A stretch of 64,000 bases of DNA from Advenella alkanexedens (GCF_019132845.1 NZ_JAHSPR010000002.1:62001-126000), one strand, 5' to 3'. Numbered from the stretch's first letter, positions 1 to 9,248 are shown. Notes: generated from the sequence alone by a model not told the origin. Numbers and translations: made by a program.

Positions 1-192
1 TGTTATTTGTGCCCCAAGTTTCAGCCATATCGTCATGCTGATCATGAGCATGTCTTGGAATGCCTGCTGGCCGGTCGCGAAGAGCGTTTAAAAAGGTACG
101 AGAATGCGCGATTAGGGATACAGCTTGACGAGGTGATCGCTGCGGTTGCACAAGTAGCCAAACTCTGTGAGGAAGGGGGGCGCAATGTCTGA
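1..192 (+). CDS. gmtY: C-terminal end of a tyrosine recombinase, probable GmtY (5' end outside window)
   Basis: The first 63 codons read open from base 1 to a TGA stop, so this is the tail of a gene that starts upstream of the window. The tail carries a Cys-x2-Cys-Pro motif followed by a His-rich segment and an amphipathic helix rich in Glu and Arg, a type of ending I know from site-specific tyrosine recombinases. It overlaps the next recombinase gene by 8 bases. A small recombinase followed by a large one and a short coiled-coil protein is the order of the Gamma-Mobile-Trio (GmtY-GmtZ-GmtX) and resembles the Tn554 tnpA-tnpB-tnpC order. The catalytic domain cannot be seen, so the name rests on context. 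Confidence 0.6.
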   Translation, partial: CYLCPKFQPYRHADHEHVLECLLAGREERLKRYENARLGIQLDEVIAAVAQVAKLCEEGGRNV

Positions 193-2194
193 TCGTCGCT
201 CTAATCGCAAGGCCAAGGTCGTCTCTTTCGTTGATCGTCTGGAGCGTGACAGGAATGAAAACCTCAAATCTTTAGTCAGCAAAGCAAAGCTAATGAAGCT
301 GGAAGGGTTTGAGTCGGTTGTTTGGGAGGACCCCGAGTGGCAAGTCGATGCAGGTCGCCTAGTCAAGTTAACTGGTAAAAATACGAAATCAGCCTCTTTT
401 GGTTTTTCGCTATCTCCGAAGCTGGGTTCAGCGCCATTAGACGGTTGCTGGGAGCTGGTTGCCAAAGCGTTGTTTGTTCTCAGGTTCCACAGAAAACATC
501 AATCAACACCGAATCAGCGCAGTTTCATTACCGCTATTGGATATGTCTCATATGCAGCTAAACAGCTAGGGCAGGAGTTAATTGGGCTTACGCCAGAGGC
601 TCTGGATAATGCGTCTGGTTTAATCTCAAAACACTACAGTGAAACCACTGCCTACAACCTTCACAAGCATGTTGCAGAGTTCGCAGCGCATTGTGATTCG
701 AATGGTCTATGTCGGGTTTTATTGCAGTACAAATACGCTAGGATGAGGCGGCCAGCGAGCACGGGAGGGATAAATCACAAAAGGTTGGATGATCCAGAGG
801 CTCTGGAGACGAAGTCGGACAAACTAGTTGATCCCGCTGTGTTTCGAGTCATTGGTGAACTCTACTTAAAAGTTCCCCAAGGTCATAAGTATCGCTTCTA
901 TATTCTGATGTTGACGCTACTTGCTTGCACAGGAAGACGATTCAGTGAGATTTCACTATTACCCAATCAGCAGTTGTCTTTTGATGAAGATGGTAACGCC
1001 TATATCGAGTACTTTCCGAGGAAAGCTAGCCGAGGAGATGTATTTACGCCAAAGCGCAGGCTGTATTTGCCGTCAGAGGTAAGCTCTATTGTTGGCGATG
1101 TGCTCATTGAGATAGCAGAAATTACCGCAAAAGCGCGGGCGACAGCAGAAGAAATGCAAAAAACTGGGGGGCCTGACCTAAGGTTTTTGGACAGCATCTC
1201 GGAAGATAAAAAGCTATATGCGGCTGATTTAACTGAATTGGGGATCAGTCATACTGTTTTGGGCACAATTGGCTGGCTCAGGAAACAAAACCTTGCGTGG
1301 CCAGATCATAGCGCGTTAACCAAGCAGGGAATTAAGCCTGCAAACCCCATTTTTTACACTTACAAAAGTGGATTGGTTGAATACTGTTTCCGTGATTTCT
1401 CGGAAGCATATTTATCGGCTCTCCATACGGATCAATTTGGCAAAGAATACTACCTAAAAGATCTGTTATTCATTCGTCCTATGGGACTTTCTAGTGGGAG
1501 CTACGCGCACTGGTTGGCTACCATTTGCACCCATGCCATGCTCGCCACATTTCTCCGCTATTTCCCTGCGCTTGCCGCCGAATACGCTTCCGGCAGTATC
1601 GAGGTGGATTTTACCAGTCACCACTTTCGTCACACGCTTAATACCCTGCTTGATGAGGGCGGGTTAAGTGATCTGCTGCAAACTGAATGGTTTGGTCGAA
1701 CCAACCCAAGAGACACCAAAGCCTATCAGCATACATCCCGCGAAAAACGAGCACTGATGCTCCGTGACGACATCAAAAAAGGCTTGGTTGGAGGCCAGTT
1801 AGCCGAGCAAATTAAAGTTGTACCGATAGAAGTCCAGGATGCCATTCTGAAGGCGCGAATTCAGGCCGTGCATGATGTCGGTACCGGTATCTGTATCCAC
1901 AATTTCTCTCAAACACCCTGCGAGCGGCATTTGCAATGTTCGGCGGACTGCAAAGACTACGTGTGGGCTAAGGATGATAAGGGTCGTCTGGACGAGCAGA
2001 AGCGCCAGTTTGCTCTTACTGCGCTGGCACGAAAAAATGCTGAAAAGCAGTTGGATAGCACTAAGCCGAAAAAGAGTGCTGACTGGCTAGCACACAACGA
2101 TAAAAAACTTAAAACACTGGCTTCCCAACTGGCCGACAACGGGGTGGAGCACTTTGATCCCGAACAATATTTACACGAGGTAGAGCATGGTTAA
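185..2194 (+). CDS. gmtZ: Large tyrosine recombinase/integrase, probable GmtZ
   Basis: A 669-aa protein with the marks of a tyrosine recombinase. There is a Thr-Gly-x-Arg-x-x-Glu-Ile box with the presumed catalytic Arg at 252, a His-x-x-Arg box at 479-482, a Gly-Arg at 504-505 and a candidate nucleophile Tyr514. A cysteine cluster follows near residues 575-595, as in the Tn554 TnpB type, and may bind zinc. The ATG at 185 is preferred over an upstream GTG because a strong purine-rich ribosome site (aggaagggggg) lies just before it; it overlaps the upstream recombinase by 8 bases. It should cut and rejoin the ends of the mobile element with its partners. The GmtZ name comes from gene order, size and motifs; no database comparison was possible. 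Confidence 0.8.
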   Translation: MSDRRSNRKAKVVSFVDRLERDRNENLKSLVSKAKLMKLEGFESVVWEDPEWQVDAGRLVKLTGKNTKSASFGFSLSPKLGSAPLDGCWELVAKALFVLRFHRKHQSTPNQRSFITAIGYVSYAAKQLGQELIGLTPEALDNASGLISKHYSETTAYNLHKHVAEFAAHCDSNGLCRVLLQYKYARMRRPASTGGINHKRLDDPEALETKSDKLVDPAVFRVIGELYLKVPQGHKYRFYILMLTLLACTGRRFSEISLLPNQQLSFDEDGNAYIEYFPRKASRGDVFTPKRRLYLPSEVSSIVGDVLIEIAEITAKARATAEEMQKTGGPDLRFLDSISEDKKLYAADLTELGISHTVLGTIGWLRKQNLAWPDHSALTKQGIKPANPIFYTYKSGLVEYCFRDFSEAYLSALHTDQFGKEYYLKDLLFIRPMGLSSGSYAHWLATICTHAMLATFLRYFPALAAEYASGSIEVDFTSHHFRHTLNTLLDEGGLSDLLQTEWFGRTNPRDTKAYQHTSREKRALMLRDDIKKGLVGGQLAEQIKVVPIEVQDAILKARIQAVHDVGTGICIHNFSQTPCERHLQCSADCKDYVWAKDDKGRLDEQKRQFALTALARKNAEKQLDSTKPKKSADWLAHNDKKLKTLASQLADNGVEHFDPEQYLHEVEHG

Positions 2195-2663
2195 GCGCTT
2201 CAGACGCATGTCCGACAGTGACATCAATACAATCGTTGCCGATTTGGATCGCTGGGCGCTGGGCGAGCTTGGATCAAAACTAACCTGGGCTGTACTAGAA
2301 GAGCGCTTTGGCTTTAGTCGCCAGTCGCTCCAGGCTAAATCTGAGATCAAAGCTGCTTATGACAACGCCAAACGAGCGCTGTCGGGCGGATTGGTGAAAA
2401 CCAAAGAGCAGGCCACCAAAGAGGCCGAAGAGCTTCAGGTTGAGGTGGATCGCCTCAAGGCTGAGCTAGATGCCTACAAGCGAAAGGAAGAGCTGTGGTT
2501 GCGTCGCTGGCAGCAAATCGCCTTTCATGTGCGGCAGAAAGGCATACAGATGGCCAATGTTGATAGGGCCCCGCCAGAAGGGGCTGCTCTACCCTCTAAC
2601 ACTGAAACCGCGCAGATTCTCCGGCCGTTTGATAAGGAAATTCCACCTTCAGGGAGGGTTTAG
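2187..2663 (+). CDS. gmtX: Small coiled-coil protein, probable GmtX
   Basis: A 158-aa basic protein whose ATG overlaps the end of the large recombinase by 8 bases. The first ~60 residues look like a helix-turn-helix-type module (a Lys-Leu-Thr-Trp segment followed by Gly-Phe-Ser-Arg-Gln). Residues about 75-105 form a heptad-rich, Glu/Lys-rich coiled coil, followed by a Trp-rich basic stretch and a Pro-rich tail. Size, position and overall build fit GmtX, the third member of the Gamma-Mobile-Trio, and are analogous to the small TnpC of Tn554. The biochemical role of this protein is not established; an accessory DNA-binding role in recombination is inference. Confidence 0.7.
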   Translation: MVKRFRRMSDSDINTIVADLDRWALGELGSKLTWAVLEERFGFSRQSLQAKSEIKAAYDNAKRALSGGLVKTKEQATKEAEELQVEVDRLKAELDAYKRKEELWLRRWQQIAFHVRQKGIQMANVDRAPPEGAALPSNTETAQILRPFDKEIPPSGRV

Positions 2664-2669
2664 ATTGTT

Positions 2670-5600
2670 ATGAATATTGATTGGGATGTTGTGCGGAAAA
2701 ACATAAAATTTTTGGTTGCGCTGTTTAGACCTTCATTAGCGAAGGCACTAAGTGTGCCGCTGTTGTTGGCAGGAATAGGTATCCTCAATCCTCCTTTGTG
2801 GCTGGATATTCTAAATTGGTTTTTGAGTAATCAGAAAGTCCTTCCAGAATATAGCGAGCCAATATCAACTCCAATGTATATAACTGGCTGGGTGCTAATC
2901 GGTTTAAGTATTTTGATTTATTTGATTGATGTTTGGCTTCAAATTAAATCAATGCGTCAGGATAGCGAAAGAAAGCTACTGGATGTTGTCAAGGATCATC
3001 CAAAACAAACAGCAGATTTGATAGTTGATAAAATTCGGAGCGCAGGATTTACAGCTCAACACCTTCAAGACGAAAAAATAGAAGAACTAGCTCGCGAAAT
3101 TACCTTGCTGCGATTTTTCGGTTCCTTTCCTAAGGAAGAGAAGGCGACGGCTTTAGCAGAAAGCATTATTGGCGGTGAACTGTCTGGCGGTACCCCTCAA
3201 GCAAAAGCCAAGGCACTAGCGCTACTGGCAAGATACTTGTGCGTGGGGGAAAGAGTTGAGCAGGCGAAAAGCTGGTTATCAGCCTCTAAAAAGCTATGCC
3301 AAACGGAAGAGGCTGAAATAGCTCAGGCCTTTATTGGCGCGATTGGGTCAAAAAATGTAGATGCGGCGTCTGGTTTGCTTAAGGCAAGTAGCCCATCTAA
3401 TTATGCCGCCTTCTTCATGATTAAAAAAACAGTAGAGGGAAACGAAGCTGCTTTTGACTGGCTTGACGGTGCAGGTTTAAGTGTTCAGGACCTAGATAAT
3501 GATGGAAAAGTGGTTTTAGTTTCTGCATTGCTGTCAGAACATCGATGGGAAAAGGCTTTAAATTTTGTGCAGGCAATAGGCGATGAATCCCTGTCTATAT
3601 CGCCAGCGCTGGCTCAGATTTCTGCATTCACATTTTTAGTAAATGCAATTAAGGCCACTGAACTTCGCGAAATCGTAATGAATTCTGTTCCATTAGCGGC
3701 AGAGCAATTTCCGCTGGCAGATGATTCTGACTCTATATTGCTTAGAAATCGCGCTGTCGAACTGTTTAAAATTTGTTCGGAACTGGCGAGGCGTCTTGGT
3801 GCTGAAGATGTCGCGAATATGGCAGATAACTATGGGCTGTGGTTAGAGCTTAGAAACAGTGAAACACATGAGCAGGCAAAGGTTCAACTTCAGAGCTACT
3901 TCGTTAGTTACACTCAAAAAACGCTTGAGTATTTGCCATTGGCATTCGCGTTTGGAATTGATATTGATTTTGAGTCCATTGAAAAGGAAGTAAATAGGCA
4001 AACGGCACTAAGCTATGATAATGATCCAATTCTTGGTTTAGCCAGGTTTGTATTGGCACAAACAAAAAAACCAGCCTCGGCGGTGGCGGAGTATATCGTT
4101 CGCCACAGGACTCAAATGGAGAGAGCCGTTAATCCCATTGCCATTAATATGTTTGAAATAGAGGCATTGGCGCGATCAGGGTTGGTGGATGATGCAGAAC
4201 AGCTCCTACAAAATATAGAGGGTTCGGGGGCGCCAGAAGCTGAAGTAAGGAATCTGAAAAATATCATTGAGTCAGTCAAGGGTAACGATCCAGTTGCATT
4301 AGCCATAAGCCAATATCAACAAAGTAAAGCTACAAATGACCTTTCTCATTTGGTTAATTTGCTAGAAAGAGAAAATCTTGGGGATAGATACTACTCATAT
4401 TGCCGGGAGCTTTTTGATCGCACTGGCCAGGAATCTGATGCTATTAGAGTCTGTAATGCCGCCTCTTCGCTTGGAAAATTTTCTGAGCTGCATCAATTTC
4501 TGTCAGATAGGATGGACATCATTAAGAGAAGCGAGGGGTTGCAGGCTCACTGGGCTTGGTCTCTATTTAGAAAGGGGGATCTAAGTGGCGCTCATGAACA
4601 GATTGCACTGTTGAGGCAATCTAAATCACAACTACCTGGTCTTAAAACGCTTGAAATCAATTTATCTATATTCGGTGGTGACTGGGAATCCCTTAGCGTT
4701 TTTGTGGAGGATAGCTGGAATAGCCGGGAGGAGTTGAAGGTCGATGATCTTTTACAGGCCGCCCAGTTAGCTAAGGCCGTTTCCCCAGGTCGAGCAAGGC
4801 AAATAGTAGAGTTTTGTACTGGCAAATATACTGAAGATCCTCAAGTGTTAGCGGCATCGTACTTTACGGCGACCACGATGGGCTGGGAGGACAATCAAAA
4901 AGCATCCGAGTGGCTCAATAAAGCGATGGTTCTCTCCAATGACGATGGCCCATTGCATAGGGCATCATTAGAAGACTTAAAAGTGATGATGTCTGAAGCC
5001 AGGGAGAAAAATGAGAAGGTCTATAAAGCCTATATTGATGGTGATGCGCCTGTTTTTACAGTGGCGGAGCTATTGAACAGGACGATGTCTGACTTTTATC
5101 TGGTTCAGCCCCAGGAAAACAAAAGCGCAAAAGATATACGGCGGAAAAATTTAGTCCCGATATTTCATGGTGCTAGGTCGGATCAGATTATTGGTAGTGA
5201 GACGATTGCCATCGATGCCTCCAGTGCGCTGGTTATGGAGAATATAGGGCAACTACATCATTTGTTTGATTGCTTCGAGAGAATTGTTATCCCTCACTCG
5301 TTCATGCGCTGGTTGTTTGAAGAAAAGCAAAAAGTTGCTTTTCACCAGCCGAGCCAGATCGAAAAGGCAAAATATTTTGAGCGGCTGGTATCTGACGGCA
5401 GAATTTCCGTTTTCCATCCTAAAACGATCAACAATCCGGAGCTGGCGTTAGATATTGGTGATGAGCTTGCGTATATGCTTGAGGAGGCGCATGCAAGTCC
5501 TGCAAATGAGTCGCGGGCATTGGTGGTGTGTTCCTGGCCTGTGTATAAGGTCGGTGGCTCTTTCAGGGAGGCGGAAGTTGACCTTTCATCATTTCATCAC

Positions 5601-6770
5601 AGTCTGATTTCATGTTCACAATTAGTCAAAAAGCTCGAAGGTCTGTCTGTGATCACTGAAGCTCAGTGTGTTAAAGCCTTAAATTACCTACGCCAACACG
5701 AGAAAGAGTGGCCTGTCGATCTTGATGTGGCAAGTGGTGCAAGATTGTATCTCGATTCACTGTCAATCACCTATTTGATGACCGTTGAAATGCTCGACAA
5801 GCTCAGTGATGCTGGATTCGAAGTGTATGTCTTCAAAGGGGAGCGTGATAGGTATAGGTCGCTGATAAACTACGATTCAATCATCCAACAGGCAGATTCG
5901 AAAATAGAAAATATCAGGAAGCTATTTTCTAATGGGCTTACATCTGGGAAAGTGATCCTTGCTGAAATGCCGTTAAATAAAGACCAAGTGGCTGCCCCTA
6001 AGAATAATTATGCCAGGCCAACAGAAGAACTTTTTGAGACGCTTAAAGTATGCGATACAGCCTTGATAGATGATCGATTTTTGAACAAGCATCGGAATAT
6101 TACATTTGATGAAAGAACGGTACCAATTTTTACATCATTAGACTTTGTCGAGACGCTACACCATAAAGAGCTTATTTCTCAAGAACAGAAGCTTGATGCC
6201 AGAACATCACTTCGGGAGTTTGGGTTTGAGTTTGTTAGAATTTCCGCTGAAGAGCTTGAATATCATCTAAATCACTCAGTTATGGCAGATGGTGAGTTTA
6301 AGCCAACTAAGCAGCTAAAACTGATAAGAGAAAATCTGCTTTTGATCAGGATTAGTGGCTTGGTTCAACTCCCAAGAGATGCCCAGTGGCTACATGAAAC
6401 GATGAAAACGATTGCACAAGCCATAAGGGCTCAGTGGTCGGTTGATATCCCACTTGAACTAAGCCGTGCCAGATCTTGCTGGCTTTATGAACTGATGGGC
6501 TATCGGGAGTGGGCTCAAGCCCATCAAATAAGGGGTGATGGAGGGATGGCCTATTTAGGTGAGGTTTTAAAGGTGAATTCCATGTTGATTGCACCGGAGT
6601 CTGTATCTGATAAGCAAAAGGAAGACTACAAAGCTTGGTTGGGTGAGTTTGTACTGGGGCCGCTGAAGGATTTCGATCCGTGGAGCTTTAAGAATGTGGT
6701 TGACTCTATGAAACAGCAGGTTAAAAGCATTTCTGACCAATCGACATTGGAGGAAGAGCTGGATGGCTAA
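2670..6770 (+). CDS. Membrane-anchored helical-repeat protein with PIN-like nuclease region; cargo of the mobile element
   Basis: A 1366-aa protein starting 6 bases after gmtX. Residues about 26-45 and 70-90 are hydrophobic and probably form two membrane helices. Residues about 110-820 are almost wholly alpha-helical with the Ala/Leu/Trp spacing of TPR-like repeats. From about 845 the pattern changes: a hydrophobic strand ending in Asp849 (Ile-Asp-Ala-Ser-Ser) and, far downstream, a Cys-Asp-Thr-Ala-Leu-Ile-Asp-Asp segment with Asp1129, Asp1134 and Asp1135. Together these resemble the metal-binding acidic residues of a PIN RNase domain, here split by an insert of about 250 residues. It overlaps the following gene by 8 bases, so the two are probably made together. 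I do not recognise the full-length family. A phage-defence role is inferred from its place as cargo behind the recombinase trio. Confidence 0.7.
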   Translation: MNIDWDVVRKNIKFLVALFRPSLAKALSVPLLLAGIGILNPPLWLDILNWFLSNQKVLPEYSEPISTPMYITGWVLIGLSILIYLIDVWLQIKSMRQDSERKLLDVVKDHPKQTADLIVDKIRSAGFTAQHLQDEKIEELAREITLLRFFGSFPKEEKATALAESIIGGELSGGTPQAKAKALALLARYLCVGERVEQAKSWLSASKKLCQTEEAEIAQAFIGAIGSKNVDAASGLLKASSPSNYAAFFMIKKTVEGNEAAFDWLDGAGLSVQDLDNDGKVVLVSALLSEHRWEKALNFVQAIGDESLSISPALAQISAFTFLVNAIKATELREIVMNSVPLAAEQFPLADDSDSILLRNRAVELFKICSELARRLGAEDVANMADNYGLWLELRNSETHEQAKVQLQSYFVSYTQKTLEYLPLAFAFGIDIDFESIEKEVNRQTALSYDNDPILGLARFVLAQTKKPASAVAEYIVRHRTQMERAVNPIAINMFEIEALARSGLVDDAEQLLQNIEGSGAPEAEVRNLKNIIESVKGNDPVALAISQYQQSKATNDLSHLVNLLERENLGDRYYSYCRELFDRTGQESDAIRVCNAASSLGKFSELHQFLSDRMDIIKRSEGLQAHWAWSLFRKGDLSGAHEQIALLRQSKSQLPGLKTLEINLSIFGGDWESLSVFVEDSWNSREELKVDDLLQAAQLAKAVSPGRARQIVEFCTGKYTEDPQVLAASYFTATTMGWEDNQKASEWLNKAMVLSNDDGPLHRASLEDLKVMMSEAREKNEKVYKAYIDGDAPVFTVAELLNRTMSDFYLVQPQENKSAKDIRRKNLVPIFHGARSDQIIGSETIAIDASSALVMENIGQLHHLFDCFERIVIPHSFMRWLFEEKQKVAFHQPSQIEKAKYFERLVSDGRISVFHPKTINNPELALDIGDELAYMLEEAHASPANESRALVVCSWPVYKVGGSFREAEVDLSSFHHSLISCSQLVKKLEGLSVITEAQCVKALNYLRQHEKEWPVDLDVASGARLYLDSLSITYLMTVEMLDKLSDAGFEVYVFKGERDRYRSLINYDSIIQQADSKIENIRKLFSNGLTSGKVILAEMPLNKDQVAAPKNNYARPTEELFETLKVCDTALIDDRFLNKHRNITFDERTVPIFTSLDFVETLHHKELISQEQKLDARTSLREFGFEFVRISAEELEYHLNHSVMADGEFKPTKQLKLIRENLLLIRISGLVQLPRDAQWLHETMKTIAQAIRAQWSVDIPLELSRARSCWLYELMGYREWAQAHQIRGDGGMAYLGEVLKVNSMLIAPESVSDKQKEDYKAWLGEFVLGPLKDFDPWSFKNVVDSMKQQVKSISDQSTLEEELDG

Positions 6771-8637
6771 CTCCGATTCGATGCGTGCTTATATGGCCTC
6801 CCACGTTATCAATTTGTTCCCCAGCCTGGTAAGGGCTGAACTATTATCTGATTCTAAGCTATTAGAAGAACTAGGTCTTGCGAGAGACGTTACGGTTAAT
6901 TTTGTCGATAACGATATAGCCTTTTCCAGAAAAGCTTTCTTTAAGGCTATTCGCAGTGCTTTTGAAAATATCGAGGAAGAATTTTTTCTGGAGGATATTA
7001 AGGGCAATCCTTGGTCTCTACGCCATCATCCGGATGAACGTCCAGCCTTTTCTTTAACTAAGGGTGATTTGCAGATACTTAATGATAGTTTTTGGCCGCT
7101 TGGTGCTGATGTGGACAGGCGGTTAAGCCTATTTGAGACAGAAGCGAAGGGTAAATCACTTTCGAAAGAGGAGCTGGACCGTTGGCGGGCAGTGCTTTCG
7201 ACACCGACGATCAGTGATGATGATGTGTCAGATTTGTTGCTTGATTTGGAGCACTCGCCAAGTCACATTGAGGCCTTATTGCGGCAGGAGTTTCAAGGCC
7301 CGTCAAATAAAGTTTCTACGCTGGTTCCAGATAATATTCGCTATTACGAAAGGCTTGTAGGGAAATCCTGTGGGAGTAAAAATATTGATGAGTACTGTAA
7401 GGTCGAGCTAAAACAGTATTTTGACAGCAGAATAGAAAGTGGAGTGACTGAGAATGATTTTTTGATGTGCATTCACAAGTCTATATCAGCAGTCGTTTCC
7501 AATGGCCCTGTTGATGAGGTTCAGTATCACGCAATAGCAAACCGGGCGATCGAATCCTGCCACCCAATACTTTTAATATCATGCCTCGAAGTAGGCATAC
7601 TGAAATTCAAGGATACATCAGCTGCGATTATTAAGAAGCTGTTTGAATGCTTATCTTCTGCCAAAACGTTAAATAACCTGCGCCTGTTTTGCTCAATGGC
7701 AGTTTTTGTTGATGGCGAACTGGCGCGATTGCAGATATTCAAAGGAATGCCACCATTCTACCGGCGCCTTTCTTCATTCGCCCAGTCAGCCTTAATTGTT
7801 AAAGTGGCGCTGGAAGAGGGCGTTGTTTTTGACAAAGTTGAGCAGTGGGCTTCTCAGCAAAGGGGGCTTTACTTTTTCTGCCAAAGCTTTATCGATTTAA
7901 TAGAAGAGCCAAGGTGGCTGCCGACTTACTTAACCTCAGAGCAATTTATTAATGAACTATATGGGCGGGTCAGTGTCGCGTGTCAAGAGCCCGATAAGTG
8001 TGAGGCGGTTGAATATCTTCAAAAGGAGCTTACGTCTGGTTCGCGATTGAATATGCACTCGTTCTTGCCTGGGCCATTGGAAGGTAGCTCTGCACCAGCG
8101 GTTGTACCGGATGAAATCTCGAATTTGCTTGCTAAGCATATTGACGGTGAGGCTACACTGGAATCCTTTAGGGTTTTGATGAATTTGGCGCCCTTTTGGA
8201 ATATTGATGATGATTATTTGGAGCGTGCTGTTTCACTGCTCGAAAGTGCTCAGCACAAATTAGCAGCGGTTAACGACAAGGATTCTGTCTATCAGGTCTT
8301 AAACGGACTGGCTCAGGTTGCTTGTATGACTAGAAGTAGAAAGCTTGCTGCATCGGTGACGATTTTAAGCCGTCTATATCGGGACTATATTGATGTGGAT
8401 TCTGAGCCCGAAAACTATCTGGCAATAGGTGTTGTGGCAGGAGCAGCCTTTGAGGATAAAGATGGTTGGGCAGAATATATAGGTCAATGGTGCACAGAAT
8501 TGGCTTATATGCCAATCAGCGAAGACTCTATTGAGAGAATGGGGCGGATGCTTGAAAGGCTTTGCATTCTGGAACCCTATTTATATTACACCTGTTCAAA
8601 AGCACTCGATATTTTTAGGATGCTGAGTAGAAAATAA
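6763..8637 (+). CDS. Helical protein of unknown function, partner of the PIN-like protein
   Basis: A 624-aa, acidic, predicted all-helical protein with no signal peptide or membrane segment. Its start codon lies inside the end of the PIN-like gene (8-base overlap), a sign of translational coupling and of a two-component system. The middle and C-terminal parts show regularly spaced short helices that could be HEAT- or TPR-like repeats, but no repeat is clear enough to name. No catalytic motif was found. It is the last gene of the recombinase-cargo operon and is followed by the candidate element end. Acting as sensor, scaffold or inhibitor of the PIN-like partner is possible but is inference from pairing alone. 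Confidence 0.65.
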   Translation: MANSDSMRAYMASHVINLFPSLVRAELLSDSKLLEELGLARDVTVNFVDNDIAFSRKAFFKAIRSAFENIEEEFFLEDIKGNPWSLRHHPDERPAFSLTKGDLQILNDSFWPLGADVDRRLSLFETEAKGKSLSKEELDRWRAVLSTPTISDDDVSDLLLDLEHSPSHIEALLRQEFQGPSNKVSTLVPDNIRYYERLVGKSCGSKNIDEYCKVELKQYFDSRIESGVTENDFLMCIHKSISAVVSNGPVDEVQYHAIANRAIESCHPILLISCLEVGILKFKDTSAAIIKKLFECLSSAKTLNNLRLFCSMAVFVDGELARLQIFKGMPPFYRRLSSFAQSALIVKVALEEGVVFDKVEQWASQQRGLYFFCQSFIDLIEEPRWLPTYLTSEQFINELYGRVSVACQEPDKCEAVEYLQKELTSGSRLNMHSFLPGPLEGSSAPAVVPDEISNLLAKHIDGEATLESFRVLMNLAPFWNIDDDYLERAVSLLESAQHKLAAVNDKDSVYQVLNGLAQVACMTRSRKLAASVTILSRLYRDYIDVDSEPENYLAIGVVAGAAFEDKDGWAEYIGQWCTELAYMPISEDSIERMGRMLERLCILEPYLYYTCSKALDIFRMLSRK

Positions 8638-8698
8638 CAACCAGATTCATGAAACTACTTCGAAATATGGTTTGTGAGAGAGGCTCGCAAACAACTGG

Positions 8699-8748
8699 AT
8701 TACGCATAGTTTGCGTAATTACGCATGTGGCGCGTAATTGTGCGTAAT
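8699..8748. repeat. Cluster of ATTACGCA inverted/direct repeats, candidate recombinase-binding end
   Basis: Five copies of an 8-bp word, ATTACGCA or its complement TGCGTAAT (one with a single change), lie within 50 bases at 8699, 8712, 8718, 8731 and 8741. The first two form an inverted pair with a 5-base spacer. The cluster sits 60 bases after the last cargo gene. Repeated short inverted sites at an element end are typical of binding sites for tyrosine recombinases, so this is a candidate right end. The left end is outside the window and cannot be compared. Confidence 0.5.
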
Positions 8749-8778
8749 TTGAGGTAACTCTATCTCAAACCTCAAATT
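8746..8778. repeat. 10-bp perfect inverted repeat beside the ATTACGCA cluster
   Basis: AATTTGAGGT at 8746-8755 is repeated in inverted form at 8769-8778 with a 13-base spacer, overlapping the last ATTACGCA copy. No T-run follows, so it is not a typical intrinsic terminator. A protein-binding site or part of the element end is more likely. Confidence 0.45.
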
Positions 8779-9248
8779 GGCCGGCTGTCTGCTGGATAGC
8801 GCCTTGGTCTAAGGAGCTATTAGCCGGTGACGGCTTGAAAATGGGTGTAAATACCAAGGTTTGAATTAGAGTTGATGGCAAGAGCGGGAAATGGATTTTA
8901 TTTAGCCGAGATCTTGCTAGAATGCGATTTAATGTTTGGTAGAAACAACCAGCCTTCCAATAACCGCCTTTTGTGATTTTGGGTGTTGGAGCCGCCTGAG
9001 TTGATCAGGTGCTGTCGCTGAATGTGTCAAGATTCTATCTTTACGCTTGGCGGCTAATACTCCCACAGTACCTGCCCAGAAAGTTGACAATATTGGGCTT
9101 AACTTTACAATTTTGGCTTTCTTTATGATAAAAACCAATATATTCAATGGGTTAAATGGATTCTTTACTGTTTTATGTGAACCGCCGTTTTAATGGGTAC
9201 CACATAGCCTATTGTTAAAAGTGGTTTATATCTTCAAGGTTAAAAAAA

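Noticed and set aside
1..8637. Integrative conjugative element or prophage
   Set aside because: No relaxase, type IV secretion, capsid, terminase or lysis genes are seen; only recombinases and cargo are present.
8929..9147. 72-codon minus-strand frame in the accessory/core boundary
   Set aside because: No ribosome site or recognisable family, and no neighbour in operon distance. A decayed gene is possible but cannot be supported.
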